Shown here in pieces: positions 43,467 to 55,881 of a stretch of DNA of 64,000 nucleotides. The notes below the pieces were generated by a model. That model ran no database searches. It worked only from the letters and a program-made list of their open reading frames with translations, and was not told where the DNA came from. The DNA is taken from positions 124,001-188,000 of the forward strand of contig NZ_JAHCKL010000002.1 of NCBI RefSeq assembly GCF_026125785.1, written 5' to 3'. This stretch comes from Hydrogenophaga sp. (GTDB taxonomy: Bacteria > Pseudomonadota > Gammaproteobacteria > Burkholderiales > Burkholderiaceae_C). A program made the position numbers and the translations under genes. Every line of letters begins with the position of its first letter. Position 1 is the stretch's first letter.

Positions 43467-44699
43467 GTGAAGACCATCAAGAAATCCGCCAAGCTAGCCA
43501 ACGTCTGCTACGACATCCGTGGACCCATCATGGATGCGGCGCGCCAGATGGAGGAAGAGGGTCACAAGATCATCAAGCTCAACATTGGCAATCTGGCGGT
43601 GTTCGGCTTCGACGCCCCGGAAGAGATTCAGCAGGACATGATCCGCAACCTGCCGAATTCGGCAGGTTACTCGGACAGCAAGGGCATCTTTGCCGCGCGC
43701 AAGGCGGTGATGCACGAAACGCAGAAGCAGGGTGTCAAGGGCGTGACGCTGGACGACATCTACCTGGGCAATGGCGCGAGCGAGCTCATCGTCATGGCGA
43801 CCAATGCCCTGCTGGACGACGGCGACGAGCTGCTGCTGCCGGCGCCCGACTATCCGCTGTGGACCGCGGCGGTGAGCCTTTCGGGCGGTACGCCGGTGCA
43901 CTACATGTGCGACGAGTCCAACGGCTGGATGCCGGATCTGGACGACATCCGCCGCAAGATCACACCGGCCACCAAAGGCATCGTGGTCATCAATCCGAAC
44001 AACCCCACCGGCGCACTCTATTCCACCGAACTGCTGCAGGCCATCGTGCAGATCGCCCGCGAGCATGGGCTCGTGATCCTGGCCGACGAGGTGTACGACA
44101 AGGTGGTGTACGACGACGCGAAGCACACCGCGATCGCCAGCCTGTCGGAGGATGTGCTCACGCTGACGTTCAATTCCCTGTCCAAGAGTTACCGGTCCTG
44201 CGGTTACCGCGCCGGCTGGCTGGTCGTCTCGGGTGACAAGAAGCCTGCCCGTGACTATATCGAGGGCCTGAACATGCTCTCGAACATGCGGCTGTGCGCC
44301 AACGTGCCTGGCCAATGGGCGATCCAGACCGCGCTCGGGGGGTACCAGAGCATCAACGACCTGGTGTGCGAGGGTGGGCGTCTGCGCCGCCAGCGTGACC
44401 TGGCCTATGAGCTCATCACCGCGATTCCTGGCGTGACCTGCAACAAGCCGGCTGCGGCGCTGTACATGTTTCCCCGCCTGGACCCGAAGATGTACCCCGT
44501 CGAGGACGACCAGCAGATGTTCCTGGAGCTGCTGCAGGAGACGCGGGTGATGCTGGTGCAGGGTTCGGGCTTCAATTACCCCGACAACCAGCATTTCCGC
44601 ATCGTGTTCCTGCCGCACGAGGACGATCTGCGCGAGGCCATTGGCCGCGTGGCCAAGTTCCTCGAGAGCTGGCGCAAGCGCCATGGGGCCGCAGGCTGA
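43467..44699 (+). CDS. alaA: Alanine transaminase AlaA-like PLP aminotransferase
   Basis: This 410-residue fold-type I aminotransferase is very similar to E. coli AlaA/YfbQ, from KLANVCYDIRGPI and KLNIGNLAVFGFDAPEE onward. It makes alanine from pyruvate and glutamate. The PLP lysine is in SLSKSYRSCGYRAGW, and VINPNNPTGALYS and FRIVFLPHEDD are conserved. The start is GTG 43467 (VKTIKKSAKL), with GGGAGGGA just upstream. It precedes hom and thrC, a typical betaproteobacterial order that suggests a shared amino-acid transcription unit. Confidence 0.93.
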   Translation: MKTIKKSAKLANVCYDIRGPIMDAARQMEEEGHKIIKLNIGNLAVFGFDAPEEIQQDMIRNLPNSAGYSDSKGIFAARKAVMHETQKQGVKGVTLDDIYLGNGASELIVMATNALLDDGDELLLPAPDYPLWTAAVSLSGGTPVHYMCDESNGWMPDLDDIRRKITPATKGIVVINPNNPTGALYSTELLQAIVQIAREHGLVILADEVYDKVVYDDAKHTAIASLSEDVLTLTFNSLSKSYRSCGYRAGWLVVSGDKKPARDYIEGLNMLSNMRLCANVPGQWAIQTALGGYQSINDLVCEGGRLRRQRDLAYELITAIPGVTCNKPAAALYMFPRLDPKMYPVEDDQQMFLELLQETRVMLVQGSGFNYPDNQHFRIVFLPHEDDLREAIGRVAKFLESWRKRHGAAG

Positions 44700-44729
44700 C
44701 GAAGTTTCCGTTTTCCAACCAAGACCGAC

Positions 44730-46052
44730 ATGAAACCGATCCAAGTAGGCCTGCTGGGCATTGGCACCGTGGGCAGCGGCACGTTCAACGTGCTCAAACG
44801 CAACCAGGAAGAGATTCGCCGCCGCGCCGGCCGTGGCATCGAGATCACCATGGTGGCCGACCTCGACACCGCGCGCGCCCAGTCCGTGGTGGGTGCCGGC
44901 GTCAAGGTGGTGAAGGACGCCCGTGAGGTCATTGCGAATCCGGATATCGACATCGTGATCGAGCTCATTGGCGGTTACGGTATCGCCCGTACGCTGGTGA
45001 TGGAGGCGATCGCGGCCGGCAAGCACGTGGTGACCGCCAACAAGGCGCTGCTGGCGGTGCACGGTACCGAGATCTTTGCGGCGGCGTCCGCCAAGGGCGT
45101 CATGGTGGCGTTCGAGGCGGCGGTCGCTGGCGGCATTCCGATCATCAAGGCCCTGCGTGAGGGACTCACCGCCAACCGCATCCAGTGGATCGCGGGGATC
45201 ATCAACGGCACCACGAACTTCATCCTGTCCGAAATGCGCGACAAGGGCCTGGACTTCGGTACGGTGCTCAAGGACGCCCAACGCCTGGGGTACGCCGAGG
45301 CCGACCCCACCTTCGACATCGAGGGCGTGGATGCCGCGCACAAGGTCACGCTGATGAGCGCCATTGCCTTTGGCATTCCGGTGCAGTTCGACAAGGCCTA
45401 TGTGGAAGGCATCACCCAGTTGGGCGCCACCGACATCCGGTACGCCGAGCAACTGGGCTACCGCATCAAGCTGCTGGGCATCACCAAGCGCGTGGCCAAG
45501 GGCGTGGAACTGCGGGTGCACCCCAGCCTGGTGCCGGCCAAGAGGCTCATCGCCAACGTGGAAGGCGCCATGAACGCCGTGGTGGTGCATGGCGATGCCG
45601 TGGGCGCCACGCTCTACTACGGCAAGGGCGCTGGCAGCGAGCCCACCGCCAGCGCCGTGATCGCGGACCTGGTGGACATCACGCGCCTGCACACGGCCGA
45701 TCCGCACCACCGCGTGCCGCATCTGGCTTTCCAGCCCGACGCATTGAGCGACATCTCGGTGCTGCCCATGAGCGAGGTGGTGACCAGCTACTACCTGCGC
45801 CTGCGCGTGGCCGACGAGGCCGGCGTGCTGGCCAAGGTGACCGGTCTGCTCGCAGGCGCCGGTATCAGCATCGACGCGGTGCTGCAGCGCGAGGCCGACG
45901 AGGTGAGCGGTGAAGGCGGTACTTCGACCGACCTGATCATCCTGACGCACAACACGCGTGAAGGCACCATGAGCGACGCGCTGGCGCAACTGCAGCAACT
46001 CCCCACCGTGCTGGCGCCCATCGTGCGGATTCGCAAGGAAGAGCTGAACTGA
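44730..46052 (+). CDS. hom: Homoserine dehydrogenase
   Basis: This 440-residue enzyme reduces aspartate semialdehyde to homoserine, on the path to threonine, methionine and isoleucine. The NAD(P) motif VGLLGIGTVGSGTFNVL is at the N-terminus. The catalytic region contains IINGTTNFILSEM and YAEADPTFDIEGVDAAHK. A C-terminal ACT domain (about 350-440; YYLRLRVADEAGVLAKVTGL) suggests threonine feedback. Its stop overlaps the ATG of thrC. Confidence 0.97.
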   Translation: MKPIQVGLLGIGTVGSGTFNVLKRNQEEIRRRAGRGIEITMVADLDTARAQSVVGAGVKVVKDAREVIANPDIDIVIELIGGYGIARTLVMEAIAAGKHVVTANKALLAVHGTEIFAAASAKGVMVAFEAAVAGGIPIIKALREGLTANRIQWIAGIINGTTNFILSEMRDKGLDFGTVLKDAQRLGYAEADPTFDIEGVDAAHKVTLMSAIAFGIPVQFDKAYVEGITQLGATDIRYAEQLGYRIKLLGITKRVAKGVELRVHPSLVPAKRLIANVEGAMNAVVVHGDAVGATLYYGKGAGSEPTASAVIADLVDITRLHTADPHHRVPHLAFQPDALSDISVLPMSEVVTSYYLRLRVADEAGVLAKVTGLLAGAGISIDAVLQREADEVSGEGGTSTDLIILTHNTREGTMSDALAQLQQLPTVLAPIVRIRKEELN

Positions 46053-47494
46053 TGCGGTACCTGTCCACGCGTGGCGACCCGGGGCGCAAACGCTTCTGCG
46101 AAATCCTGCTGGAAGGTCTGGCTCCGGACGGCGGGCTGTACCTGCCCGAGCACTATCCCCGGGTGGATGCCGCCACCCTGGCGCGCTGGCGTGCGGTGTT
46201 CAACAACGGCGCGCCGGGCGGTTACGCGGCGCTGGCGTTCGAGATCCTCTCCCTCTACATCGACGACATTCCTGCCGCCGATCTGCGGGCACTGTGCGAG
46301 AAGACCTACACCGAAGCGGTGTATGGCACGCCGCAGATCGTGCCGCTCAAGCGGCTCGACCCGGGTCTCTGCCTGGAGGCCCTGTCCAATGGCCCGACGC
46401 TGGCGTTCAAGGACATGGCCATGCAGTTGCTGGGCAACCTGTTCGAGTACGAACTGGGCCGACGGGGTGCGGAGCTCAACATCCTGGGCGCCACCAGCGG
46501 CGATACGGGCAGCGCGGCCGAGTACGCGATGCGTGGCAAGAAGGGGGTGCGGGTGTTCATGCTCAGCCCGCACGGGCGCATGAGCCCCTTCCAGCAGGCG
46601 CAGATGTTCAGTCTGATGGACGAGAACATCCACAACATCGCCATCGCCGGCGTGTTCGACGATTGCCAGGACATCGTCAAGAACGTCAGCAACGACCTGG
46701 CCTTCAAGCGCGACTACCGCATCGGCACGGTCAACTCCATCAACTGGGCGCGGTTGCTGGCCCAGGTCGTGTACTACTTCGCGGGCTATTTCCAGGCGAC
46801 GGTGAAAGACACGGAGCCTGTCTCATTCACCGTGCCGTCAGGCAACTTTGGCAATGTCTGCGCCGGCCATGTGGCCCGGCAGATGGGCCTGCCCATCGAC
46901 AAACTGGTGGTCGCCACCAACGAGAACGACGTGTTGGACGAGTTCTTCCGCACCGGCACCTACCGCGTGCGCGGCGCGGCGGACACGCACGAGACCTCCA
47001 GCCCGTCCATGGACATCTCCAAGGCGAGCAACTTCGAGCGTTTTGTCTTTGACCTGCTGGGGCGTGATGGCGCGCGTACCAAGGCGCTGTTTGGTGACAC
47101 GCTGGCGCGTACCGGTCGTTTCGACCTTGGTGCCGATCCGGTGTTCGCCGATGCGGCGCGTCGCTATGGTTTTCGGAGCGGCAAGAGCACGCATGCAGAC
47201 CGCCTGGCGACCATTCGCAGCGTCTTTGAACGCCATGGCGTGATGATCGACACGCACACGGCCGACGGGGTGAAGGTGGCGCAGGAGCACCGTGATGCCG
47301 GCGTGCCCATGGTCGTTCTGGAGACGGCCTTGCCGATCAAGTTCGCCGACACCATCGTCGAGGCGCTGGGCCGTCCGCCTGAGCGGCCGGCCAGGTTCGA
47401 AGGTATCGAAGACCTACCCCGGCGTGTGCACGTGATGCCGGCAGACACAGCCGCGGTGCAGGCCTACATCGCCGCGCATTGCAAGCCGGTGTGA
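46052..47494 (+). CDS. thrC: Threonine synthase
   Basis: This 480-residue PLP enzyme converts phosphohomoserine to threonine. The PLP lysine lies in GPTLAFKDMAMQLLG, preceded by the family start MRYLSTRGDP. SGDTGSAAEYAM and VPSGNFGNVCAGHVARQMGL bind the cofactor phosphate. The long form of about 480 residues is usual for proteobacteria. It overlaps hom by one base (TGATG), so the two are coupled. A homoserine kinase gene is not in the window. Confidence 0.97.
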   Translation: MRYLSTRGDPGRKRFCEILLEGLAPDGGLYLPEHYPRVDAATLARWRAVFNNGAPGGYAALAFEILSLYIDDIPAADLRALCEKTYTEAVYGTPQIVPLKRLDPGLCLEALSNGPTLAFKDMAMQLLGNLFEYELGRRGAELNILGATSGDTGSAAEYAMRGKKGVRVFMLSPHGRMSPFQQAQMFSLMDENIHNIAIAGVFDDCQDIVKNVSNDLAFKRDYRIGTVNSINWARLLAQVVYYFAGYFQATVKDTEPVSFTVPSGNFGNVCAGHVARQMGLPIDKLVVATNENDVLDEFFRTGTYRVRGAADTHETSSPSMDISKASNFERFVFDLLGRDGARTKALFGDTLARTGRFDLGADPVFADAARRYGFRSGKSTHADRLATIRSVFERHGVMIDTHTADGVKVAQEHRDAGVPMVVLETALPIKFADTIVEALGRPPERPARFEGIEDLPRRVHVMPADTAAVQAYIAAHCKPV

Positions 47495-47595
47495 GGTCGG
47501 CGGGCTTTGCGCCCAGGCGGTGACGGCGTGGGCTGCTTGTTCGACAATGCGGTGCCGACCGGGTGACGCCACCCGGCATTCCAGACGAATCCGAC

Positions 47596-48879
47596 ATGAG
47601 CAGAACCGCCCGCGCCCCCCTGATGACGCTCGACGCCGCCCTGGCCGACCTGCTGGGCCGTGTGCAGGCGCTGGACGGCGAGGAAACCGTTCCCACCTTC
47701 GAGGCCGATGGCCGCGTGCTGGCCGAGGATCTGGTGTCGGCGCTGCAGGTGCCGCCTCACGACAACGCATCCATGGATGGCTACGCACTGCGCGTGGCCG
47801 ACGTGCGCGAGGCCAGCCAGGTGCTGCCCGTGAGCCAGCGCATCGCGGCGGGGCACATGGGCGAGGCCCTCCAGCCGGGCACCTGTGCCCGCATCTTCAC
47901 CGGCGCACCCCTGCCCGAAGGGGCCGACGCGGTGGTCATGCAGGAGGACACCACCGAGGTGGGGGGGGACATCCATGCCGTCCACATCCATGCCATGCCG
48001 GAGCCTGGCCAATGGGTGCGGCGAGCCGGCGAGGACGTGCGCCGTGGCGCGGTGGTCCTCGCACGTGGAGAGCGCCTCTCACCGGCCAGCCTGGGCCTGG
48101 CGGCGAGCCTGGGACGCGCCCAGGTGCGCGTCGTGCGCCGCCCACGCGTGGCCCTCTTTTCCACGGGCGACGAGCTCGTCATGCCCGGCGAGGTGGCGCC
48201 AGAAGCCATGCCGCCGGGCGCGATCTACAACGCCAACCGGTTTTTCCTGCGCACGCTGCTGCAGCGCATGGGCTGCGAGGTCAGTGACCTGGGCATCGTG
48301 CCCGACCGTCGCGACGCAACCCTGGCCGCGCTCAAGACGGCGGCGGACCACCACGACCTCATTCTGACCAGCGGTGGGGTGTCGGTCGGCGAGGAAGACC
48401 ACGTCAAGCCCTCGGTGCAGCAACTGGGCAGCCTGGACCTCTGGCAGATCGGGATGAAGCCCGGCAAACCGTTCGCCTACGGCAGTGTGCGGCGCGACGG
48501 GGGTGCAGGCAGTGCGTCCGGGCAGTCCTGCCACTTCATCGGCTTGCCAGGCAACCCCGTTTCCAGTTTCGTCACCTTCCTGCTGCTCGTGCGGCCGTTC
48601 CTGCTCAAGCTGCGGGGGGTTCCGGCACAGCGCATCCTGGCCTTGCCACACGCGATCCAGCTGCCGGCACACTTTGTGGTTTCGCGCGCGGACAAACGCC
48701 GCGAGTTCCTGCGCGTGCGCCGCAATGCATCGGGCGGGCTGGACCTTTTCCCCAACCAGAGTTCGGGTGTGCTGACCTCGATGGCCTGGGGGGATGGGCT
48801 GGTCGACAACCCGGCTGGCGCCACCATCGCACATGGCGATCTCGTCAGCTTCATCCCGTTTGCGGAACTGCTCGCATGA
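47596..48879 (+). CDS. moeA: Molybdopterin molybdenumtransferase MoeA
   Basis: MoeA (427 residues) inserts molybdate into adenylylated molybdopterin. Visible motifs are DNASMDGYALRV, RIFTGAPLPEGADAVVMQED, FSTGDELV and TSGGVSVGEEDHV, followed by the C-terminal domain with GLPGNPVSS. ATG 47596 is taken as start; a GTG at 47563 is possible. It is followed by moaD and moaE with overlap or short spacing, forming a cofactor gene set; moaA, moaC and mogA are not in the window. Confidence 0.96.
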   Translation: MSRTARAPLMTLDAALADLLGRVQALDGEETVPTFEADGRVLAEDLVSALQVPPHDNASMDGYALRVADVREASQVLPVSQRIAAGHMGEALQPGTCARIFTGAPLPEGADAVVMQEDTTEVGGDIHAVHIHAMPEPGQWVRRAGEDVRRGAVVLARGERLSPASLGLAASLGRAQVRVVRRPRVALFSTGDELVMPGEVAPEAMPPGAIYNANRFFLRTLLQRMGCEVSDLGIVPDRRDATLAALKTAADHHDLILTSGGVSVGEEDHVKPSVQQLGSLDLWQIGMKPGKPFAYGSVRRDGGAGSASGQSCHFIGLPGNPVSSFVTFLLLVRPFLLKLRGVPAQRILALPHAIQLPAHFVVSRADKRREFLRVRRNASGGLDLFPNQSSGVLTSMAWGDGLVDNPAGATIAHGDLVSFIPFAELLA

Positions 48880-49127
48880 AAGTCCATCTCCGTTACTTCG
48901 CCTCCATCCGCGAGACCCTGGGCACCGGCACGGAAACCCTGGAGACGGCGGCGCCCACCCTGGGCGCGCTGCGCGAGGAACTGGTGGCGCGCGGTGGCGC
49001 GCATGCCCAGGCCCTGGCGCGCGGACGCGCAGTGCGCATGGCCTTGAACCAGGTCATGAGCGACGAGTCCGCCGCGCTCACCGAGGGGGCGGAGGTCGGC
49101 GTTTTTCCGCCGGTCACCGGAGGCTGA
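48876..49127 (+). CDS. moaD: Molybdopterin synthase sulfur carrier subunit MoaD
   Basis: MoaD is an 83-residue ubiquitin-fold protein ending in the required Gly-Gly (PPVTGG), whose thiocarboxylate donates sulfur. It starts MKVHLRYFASIRETLG and contains RMALNQVMSDESAALTEGAE. The ATG overlaps the moeA stop (ATGA). Its partner MoaE follows after 4 bases. Confidence 0.95.
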   Translation: MKVHLRYFASIRETLGTGTETLETAAPTLGALREELVARGGAHAQALARGRAVRMALNQVMSDESAALTEGAEVGVFPPVTGG

Positions 49128-49131
49128 GGCC

Positions 49132-49611
49132 ATGACGACCATGCGCGTCCGCATCCAGACCGCCGACTTCGATCTGTCGGCCGAGATTGCCGCGTTGCGC
49201 GCGCAAGACCGGCGCGTGGGAGCGGTGTGCAGCTTCCTGGGCACGGTCCGGGACCGCAATGACGGCCAGGACGTGAGTACGCTGGAGCTCGAGCACTACC
49301 CTGGCATGACCGAAAAGTCCATCGAGGCCATGATCGACGAGGCCCATCGGCGTTTCGACATCTTCGCCGCCCGCGTGGTGCACCGTGTGGGGCTGCTGCA
49401 GCCCCTGGACCAGATCGTGCTGGTGGCGGTCAGCTCCTCGCACCGGGGCGAGAGCTTCCGCGCCTGCGAATTCCTCATGGACTACCTCAAGACGCAGGCA
49501 CCGTTCTGGAAGAAGGAGCAGACCCCCGAGGGCGCGCGCTGGGTGGACGCCCGTGTGAGCGACGACGAGGCCCTGGCGCGCTGGGGCATACAAGCCAGCA
49601 ACCAGGGTTGA
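49132..49611 (+). CDS. moaE: Molybdopterin synthase catalytic subunit MoaE
   Basis: MoaE (159 residues) makes molybdopterin from precursor Z with MoaD. Family features include GAVCSFLGTVRDRNDGQDV, LELEHYPGMTEKSIEAMIDE, SSSHRGESFRACEFLMDYLK and the catalytic Lys region FWKKEQTPEGARWV. It follows moaD directly, as expected for the two-subunit enzyme. Confidence 0.96.
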   Translation: MTTMRVRIQTADFDLSAEIAALRAQDRRVGAVCSFLGTVRDRNDGQDVSTLELEHYPGMTEKSIEAMIDEAHRRFDIFAARVVHRVGLLQPLDQIVLVAVSSSHRGESFRACEFLMDYLKTQAPFWKKEQTPEGARWVDARVSDDEALARWGIQASNQG

Positions 49612-49615
49612 GCAC

Positions 49616-50365
49616 ATGGGTCCTGCGGATGTCGAAACCCTGGAGCGCGCCACATTGCAGGCGGTGGCGCCGCAGGCCGTGGAGACCTGGCCGGGCTGGC
49701 TGCTGCCCATGGACGCTGGCACTGTGGGCCGCGCCCACAGCGCGGTGCCCCTGAGCCACGCCGTACCGGCCGCCGAAGCCGCTTCGGCCATCGTGGCGCG
49801 CTACGAGGCCCGTGGGTTCGCACCGGTGTTCCGCCTGCCCGATCTGGCGGCGTTCGAGGGCATGCAGCGCGAGCTGCAGGGGAAGGGATTCCAGCGCCAC
49901 CAGCCTACCTTGACGCAGACCACCCAGGTGGAGCGCCTGCTCGCGGTGCCCACCGCCGGCCCACCCGGCGAACTCGCAACCCGGCCCGACGCCGCCTGGA
50001 TGGCCATGTTCCTGGGTGAAGGCCTGGACCCGGTGGACGGCGCCAGCCGCTCCCGAGCCCTGGGCCGCGCCAGCGGCACCCTGTTCGCCAGCCTGCGCGA
50101 GGACGGGCAGACCCTGGCCTGCGGCGCAGCCTCTTTCGGGCACGGCTGGCTGGGCGTGCACGGCATGCGCACGGCGGCCGCCCAGCGGGGCAGGGGACTG
50201 GCTGGCCGGCTGCTGCACACCATGGCGCTGGAGGCCAGGCGGCGTGGCATCGACCGCGTGTTCCTGCAGGTGGACGCCAGCAACCAGCCGGCCCTGGCGC
50301 TCTACCGCCGCCTCGGCTTCGCCACCGCCTGGCCTTACGCCTACTGGCGCCGCGGCGACGCTTGA
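49616..50365 (+). CDS. GNAT family N-acetyltransferase
   Basis: This 249-residue protein has a C-terminal GNAT domain (about 130-245) with the acetyl-CoA binding motif AAAQRGRGLAGRLLHTMALE and the terminal NQPALALYRRLGFATAW. The N-terminal half is divergent and may bind the substrate. It starts 4 bases after moaE and is probably co-transcribed, but a functional link to molybdenum cofactor synthesis is not evident. The substrate is unknown. Confidence 0.87.
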   Translation: MGPADVETLERATLQAVAPQAVETWPGWLLPMDAGTVGRAHSAVPLSHAVPAAEAASAIVARYEARGFAPVFRLPDLAAFEGMQRELQGKGFQRHQPTLTQTTQVERLLAVPTAGPPGELATRPDAAWMAMFLGEGLDPVDGASRSRALGRASGTLFASLREDGQTLACGAASFGHGWLGVHGMRTAAAQRGRGLAGRLLHTMALEARRRGIDRVFLQVDASNQPALALYRRLGFATAWPYAYWRRGDA

Positions 50366-50475
50366 TCTGGGTCAAGGGCAGCGGCCTCGGTGGTTGGCTT
50401 GGCCGCCCGCCGCCTTGAAAATGGCGCAGGCACTCCCATGTGCTGGGAAGTTCTGAATACACGGAGAGCCCATCC

Positions 50476-53082
<2,607 letters not shown>

Positions 53083-53086
53083 ACGC

Positions 53087-53125
53087 GAGCCCGGCCGCCA
53101 TCCATCGCGGATGGAGGCCGGGCTC
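53087..53125 (+). terminator. Long GC-rich hairpin after clpB
   Basis: GAGCCCGGCC (53087-53096) pairs with GGCCGGGCTC (53116-53125), and inside, TCCATC-GCG-GATGGA forms a second stem across a 4-base bulge. There is no T tract, so it may protect the 3' end of the clpB message or act with Rho. It lies before the aldehyde dehydrogenase gene. Confidence 0.55.
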
Positions 53126-53152
53126 TACCCACGGCGGCATCGCCGGCCTATC

Positions 53153-54586
53153 ATGGCCCATATGACGCAGATCCCGCCCACCATCCCCCCGCAGGCGATC
53201 TTCGAGGCGCAGTACAGCGCCAGCCGCGCCCAGATCGACGTGCCGCTGAGCCTGCGCCGCGACCGGCTCGGGCGCCTGCGCACCCTGATCGAAACCCACG
53301 CCGACACGCTCAGCGAAGCCGTTGCAGCCGACTTTGGCGTGCGTGCGAAAGCGCTGACCGAAGTGGCCGACCTGTTCGTGCTGCGCGCCGCCATCGGCCA
53401 GTTGCACCGCCAACTGCCGCGCTGGATGAAGCCCCGCCGCGTGGCCACGCCGCTGTACCTGATGCCCGCGCGCGGCCACGTGCAGCGGCAGCCACTGGGG
53501 GTGGTTGGCGTCATCGGGCCCTGGAACTACCCCCTTCAGCTCACGTTCGGCCCCGCCGCTGCGGCCTTGGCGGCCGGCAACCGCGTCATGCTCAAGCCCA
53601 GCGAGCTCACGCCACACACCTCGGCGCTCATGGCCTCGCTGGTGCAGCAGGTTTTCGCGGCCGACGAATTCAGCGTCGTGCTGGGCGGTGCCGATGTCGC
53701 GCAGGCCTTTGCCCAACTGCCGTTCGACCACCTCTTCTTCACCGGCTCCACCGCCGTCGGCCGTCTGGTGGCCACCGCTGCGGCGGCCAACCTCACACCC
53801 ACCACACTGGAGCTTGGCGGCAAATCCCCCTGCGTGATCGACGCTTCCTGCGACCTGGGCGATGCCGCCATCAAGATCGCCCACGGCAAGCTCTTCAACG
53901 CGGGGCAGACCTGCATCGCGCCAGACTACGTGATGATCCCGCGCGGCCAGGAGGCCGCCTTTGAAGCCGCCTACACCGCCGCCGTGGCCCGGCTCTTCCC
54001 CACCATCGCCGGCAACCCCGACTACGCCGCCATCGTCAGCGATCGCCACCTCGCGCGCCTGCAGGCGCTGCTGGACGAAGCCCGCACCAGCGGCGCGCGC
54101 GTGGTCGACGTCTCGCCCACCGCCCCCGCCATCCAGGCCACGTCGCGCCAGATGAACCCCACGCTGGTGTTCAACCCACAGGCCGACACGCGGCTGATGA
54201 ACGAAGAACTCTTCGGCCCCATCCTCCCGGTGCTGAGCTACGACAACCTGGACGACGCCATCACCACCATCAACCGCCGCCCGCGCCCGCTGGCGCTCTA
54301 CTGGTTCGGCCGCGACACCGCCGCGCGCGACCGTCTGCTCAACAACACCGTGAGCGGCGGCGTGACCGTCAACGACACCCTCATGCACGTCGCCCACGAA
54401 GGCCTGCCCTTCGGCGGCGTGGGTGAGAGCGGCTGGGGTGCCTACCACGGTGAAACCGGCTTCCTGCGCTTTACCCAGCAGAAGCCCGTGCTGGTTCAAT
54501 CCCGCTGGGCCATGGGCAACCTGTTCTACCCGCCCTATGGGCCGAGGTTCGAGCGGGTGATGGGATTGATCAAGCGCTGGCTTTGA
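53153..54586 (+). CDS. Coniferyl-aldehyde dehydrogenase-type aldehyde dehydrogenase
   Basis: This 477-residue NAD(P)-dependent dehydrogenase oxidises an aldehyde to its acid. The general base lies in LELGGKSPCVID and the catalytic Cys in NAGQTCIAPDYVMIP; GVIGPWNYPLQL and FTGSTAVGRLV contact the cofactor. The sequence is closest in feel to coniferyl aldehyde dehydrogenase (CalB) and fatty aldehyde dehydrogenases (class 3). ATG 53153 (MAHMTQ) and ATG 53162 are both possible starts. A hydrophobic end (NLFYPPYGPRFERVMGLIKR) is common in this subgroup. Confidence 0.88.
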   Translation: MAHMTQIPPTIPPQAIFEAQYSASRAQIDVPLSLRRDRLGRLRTLIETHADTLSEAVAADFGVRAKALTEVADLFVLRAAIGQLHRQLPRWMKPRRVATPLYLMPARGHVQRQPLGVVGVIGPWNYPLQLTFGPAAAALAAGNRVMLKPSELTPHTSALMASLVQQVFAADEFSVVLGGADVAQAFAQLPFDHLFFTGSTAVGRLVATAAAANLTPTTLELGGKSPCVIDASCDLGDAAIKIAHGKLFNAGQTCIAPDYVMIPRGQEAAFEAAYTAAVARLFPTIAGNPDYAAIVSDRHLARLQALLDEARTSGARVVDVSPTAPAIQATSRQMNPTLVFNPQADTRLMNEELFGPILPVLSYDNLDDAITTINRRPRPLALYWFGRDTAARDRLLNNTVSGGVTVNDTLMHVAHEGLPFGGVGESGWGAYHGETGFLRFTQQKPVLVQSRWAMGNLFYPPYGPRFERVMGLIKRWL

Positions 54587-54647
54587 CGTGGTGTTGGAGT
54601 GGCTTGCTTTCGCTCGTACTGTGGGTGGGGCGGCCGATTGGGCTAAT

Positions 54648-55748
54648 TCAAGGCGTGATCGCCACCTTCAGGACCCCGTCCCGCTGGTGCGAGAACAGGT
54701 CGTACGCGGCCACGATGTCGTCCAGCCGGTAGTGGTGGGTCACCATCAATCCCAGGTCCAGGCGTTGGGACGCCAGCACGTTCATCAGGCGGCGCATGCG
54801 TTCCTTGCCGCCGGGGCACAGGGCGGTGACGATGCGGTGGTCGCCCAGGCCGGCGGCGAAGGCGGAGAGCGGAATGGTGAGGTCGCTCGAGTACACGCCC
54901 AGGCTGGAGAGCGTGCCACCCGGCTTGAGCACGCGCAGCGCGGACTCGAAAGTGCCTTGGGTACCCAGGGCCTCGATGGACGAGTCGGCCCCTTTGCCGC
55001 CGGTGATCTTCATCACTTCGTCGACCACATCGCACTGATGGAAATTCAGCGTCACGTCCGCGCCGAGCTTCTTCGAGATGCCCAGGCGGTGCTCGTTGCC
55101 ATCGACCGCGATGATGGTGGAGGCACCCAGCAACCGCGCGCCCGCCGTGGCGCACAGGCCGATGGGGCCCTGCGCGAACACCACCACGGTGTCGCCGATG
55201 CGGATGTTGGCGTTCTCCGCGCCTTTGAAGCCGGTGGACATGATGTCCGGGCACATCAGCACCTGCTCGTCGGTCAGCCCGTCGGGGATCGGTGCCAGGT
55301 TGGCCTGTGCGTCGGGCACCAGCACGTACTCGGCTTGCGTGCCGTCGATCAGGTTGCCGAAGCGCCAGCCAGCCGTGGCTTTGTAGCCGTGGCAGCCACA
55401 CAGGCCCTGCGGGACCAGGTAGCTGCCGTCCTGCGAGGGTGCGCCGTCCTGCGCGGCGTAGGAGTTGAAGTTGGGGCAGATGGCGCCGGCGATCACGCGC
55501 TGGCCTTCTGTGTAACCCATCACCGCGCTGCCCAGTTTCTCGATCACGCCCACCGGCTCATGGCCCACGGTCAGGCCCTTGGCCACCGGGTATTCGCCTT
55601 TGAGGATGTGGACGTCGGTGCCGCAGATGGTGGTGGTGGTGATGCGCACCAGCGCATCGTTGGGACCGACGTCAGGGACGCGTTTGTCCGCGAGTTCGAT
55701 GCGGCCGGGTTCGACGAACACAGCCGCTCTCATCATTGCCTTGCCCAT
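54648..55748 (-). CDS. Zinc-dependent alcohol dehydrogenase (MDR family)
   Basis: This 366-residue medium-chain dehydrogenase keeps the catalytic zinc ligands (ICGTDVH and GHEPVG) and a Rossmann motif (FAQGPIGLCATAGARLLGAS). The four-Cys structural zinc lobe is not present in classical form; that region reads GAICPNFNSYAAQDGAP and GLCGCHGY. It resembles secondary-alcohol or isopropanol-type dehydrogenases. ATG 55748 is supported by AAGGAGCAACACC; earlier in-frame codons are rejected. It converges on the aldehyde dehydrogenase gene, which may use its product, but this is only positional. Confidence 0.88.
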   Translation of the reverse strand: MGKAMMRAAVFVEPGRIELADKRVPDVGPNDALVRITTTTICGTDVHILKGEYPVAKGLTVGHEPVGVIEKLGSAVMGYTEGQRVIAGAICPNFNSYAAQDGAPSQDGSYLVPQGLCGCHGYKATAGWRFGNLIDGTQAEYVLVPDAQANLAPIPDGLTDEQVLMCPDIMSTGFKGAENANIRIGDTVVVFAQGPIGLCATAGARLLGASTIIAVDGNEHRLGISKKLGADVTLNFHQCDVVDEVMKITGGKGADSSIEALGTQGTFESALRVLKPGGTLSSLGVYSSDLTIPLSAFAAGLGDHRIVTALCPGGKERMRRLMNVLASQRLDLGLMVTHHYRLDDIVAAYDLFSHQRDGVLKVAITP

Positions 55749-55881
55749 GGTGTTGCTCCTTGCATCGGGTCGAAAACGCAAGGCCCACTGTAGGCAGGCA
55801 CCCGCCGCTGATCAAGCTCGCAGGGCGTGCGGACAGCCGCATTCGACAGCTTGCTTGATGCAGGTCAACCGGACTGGCCGC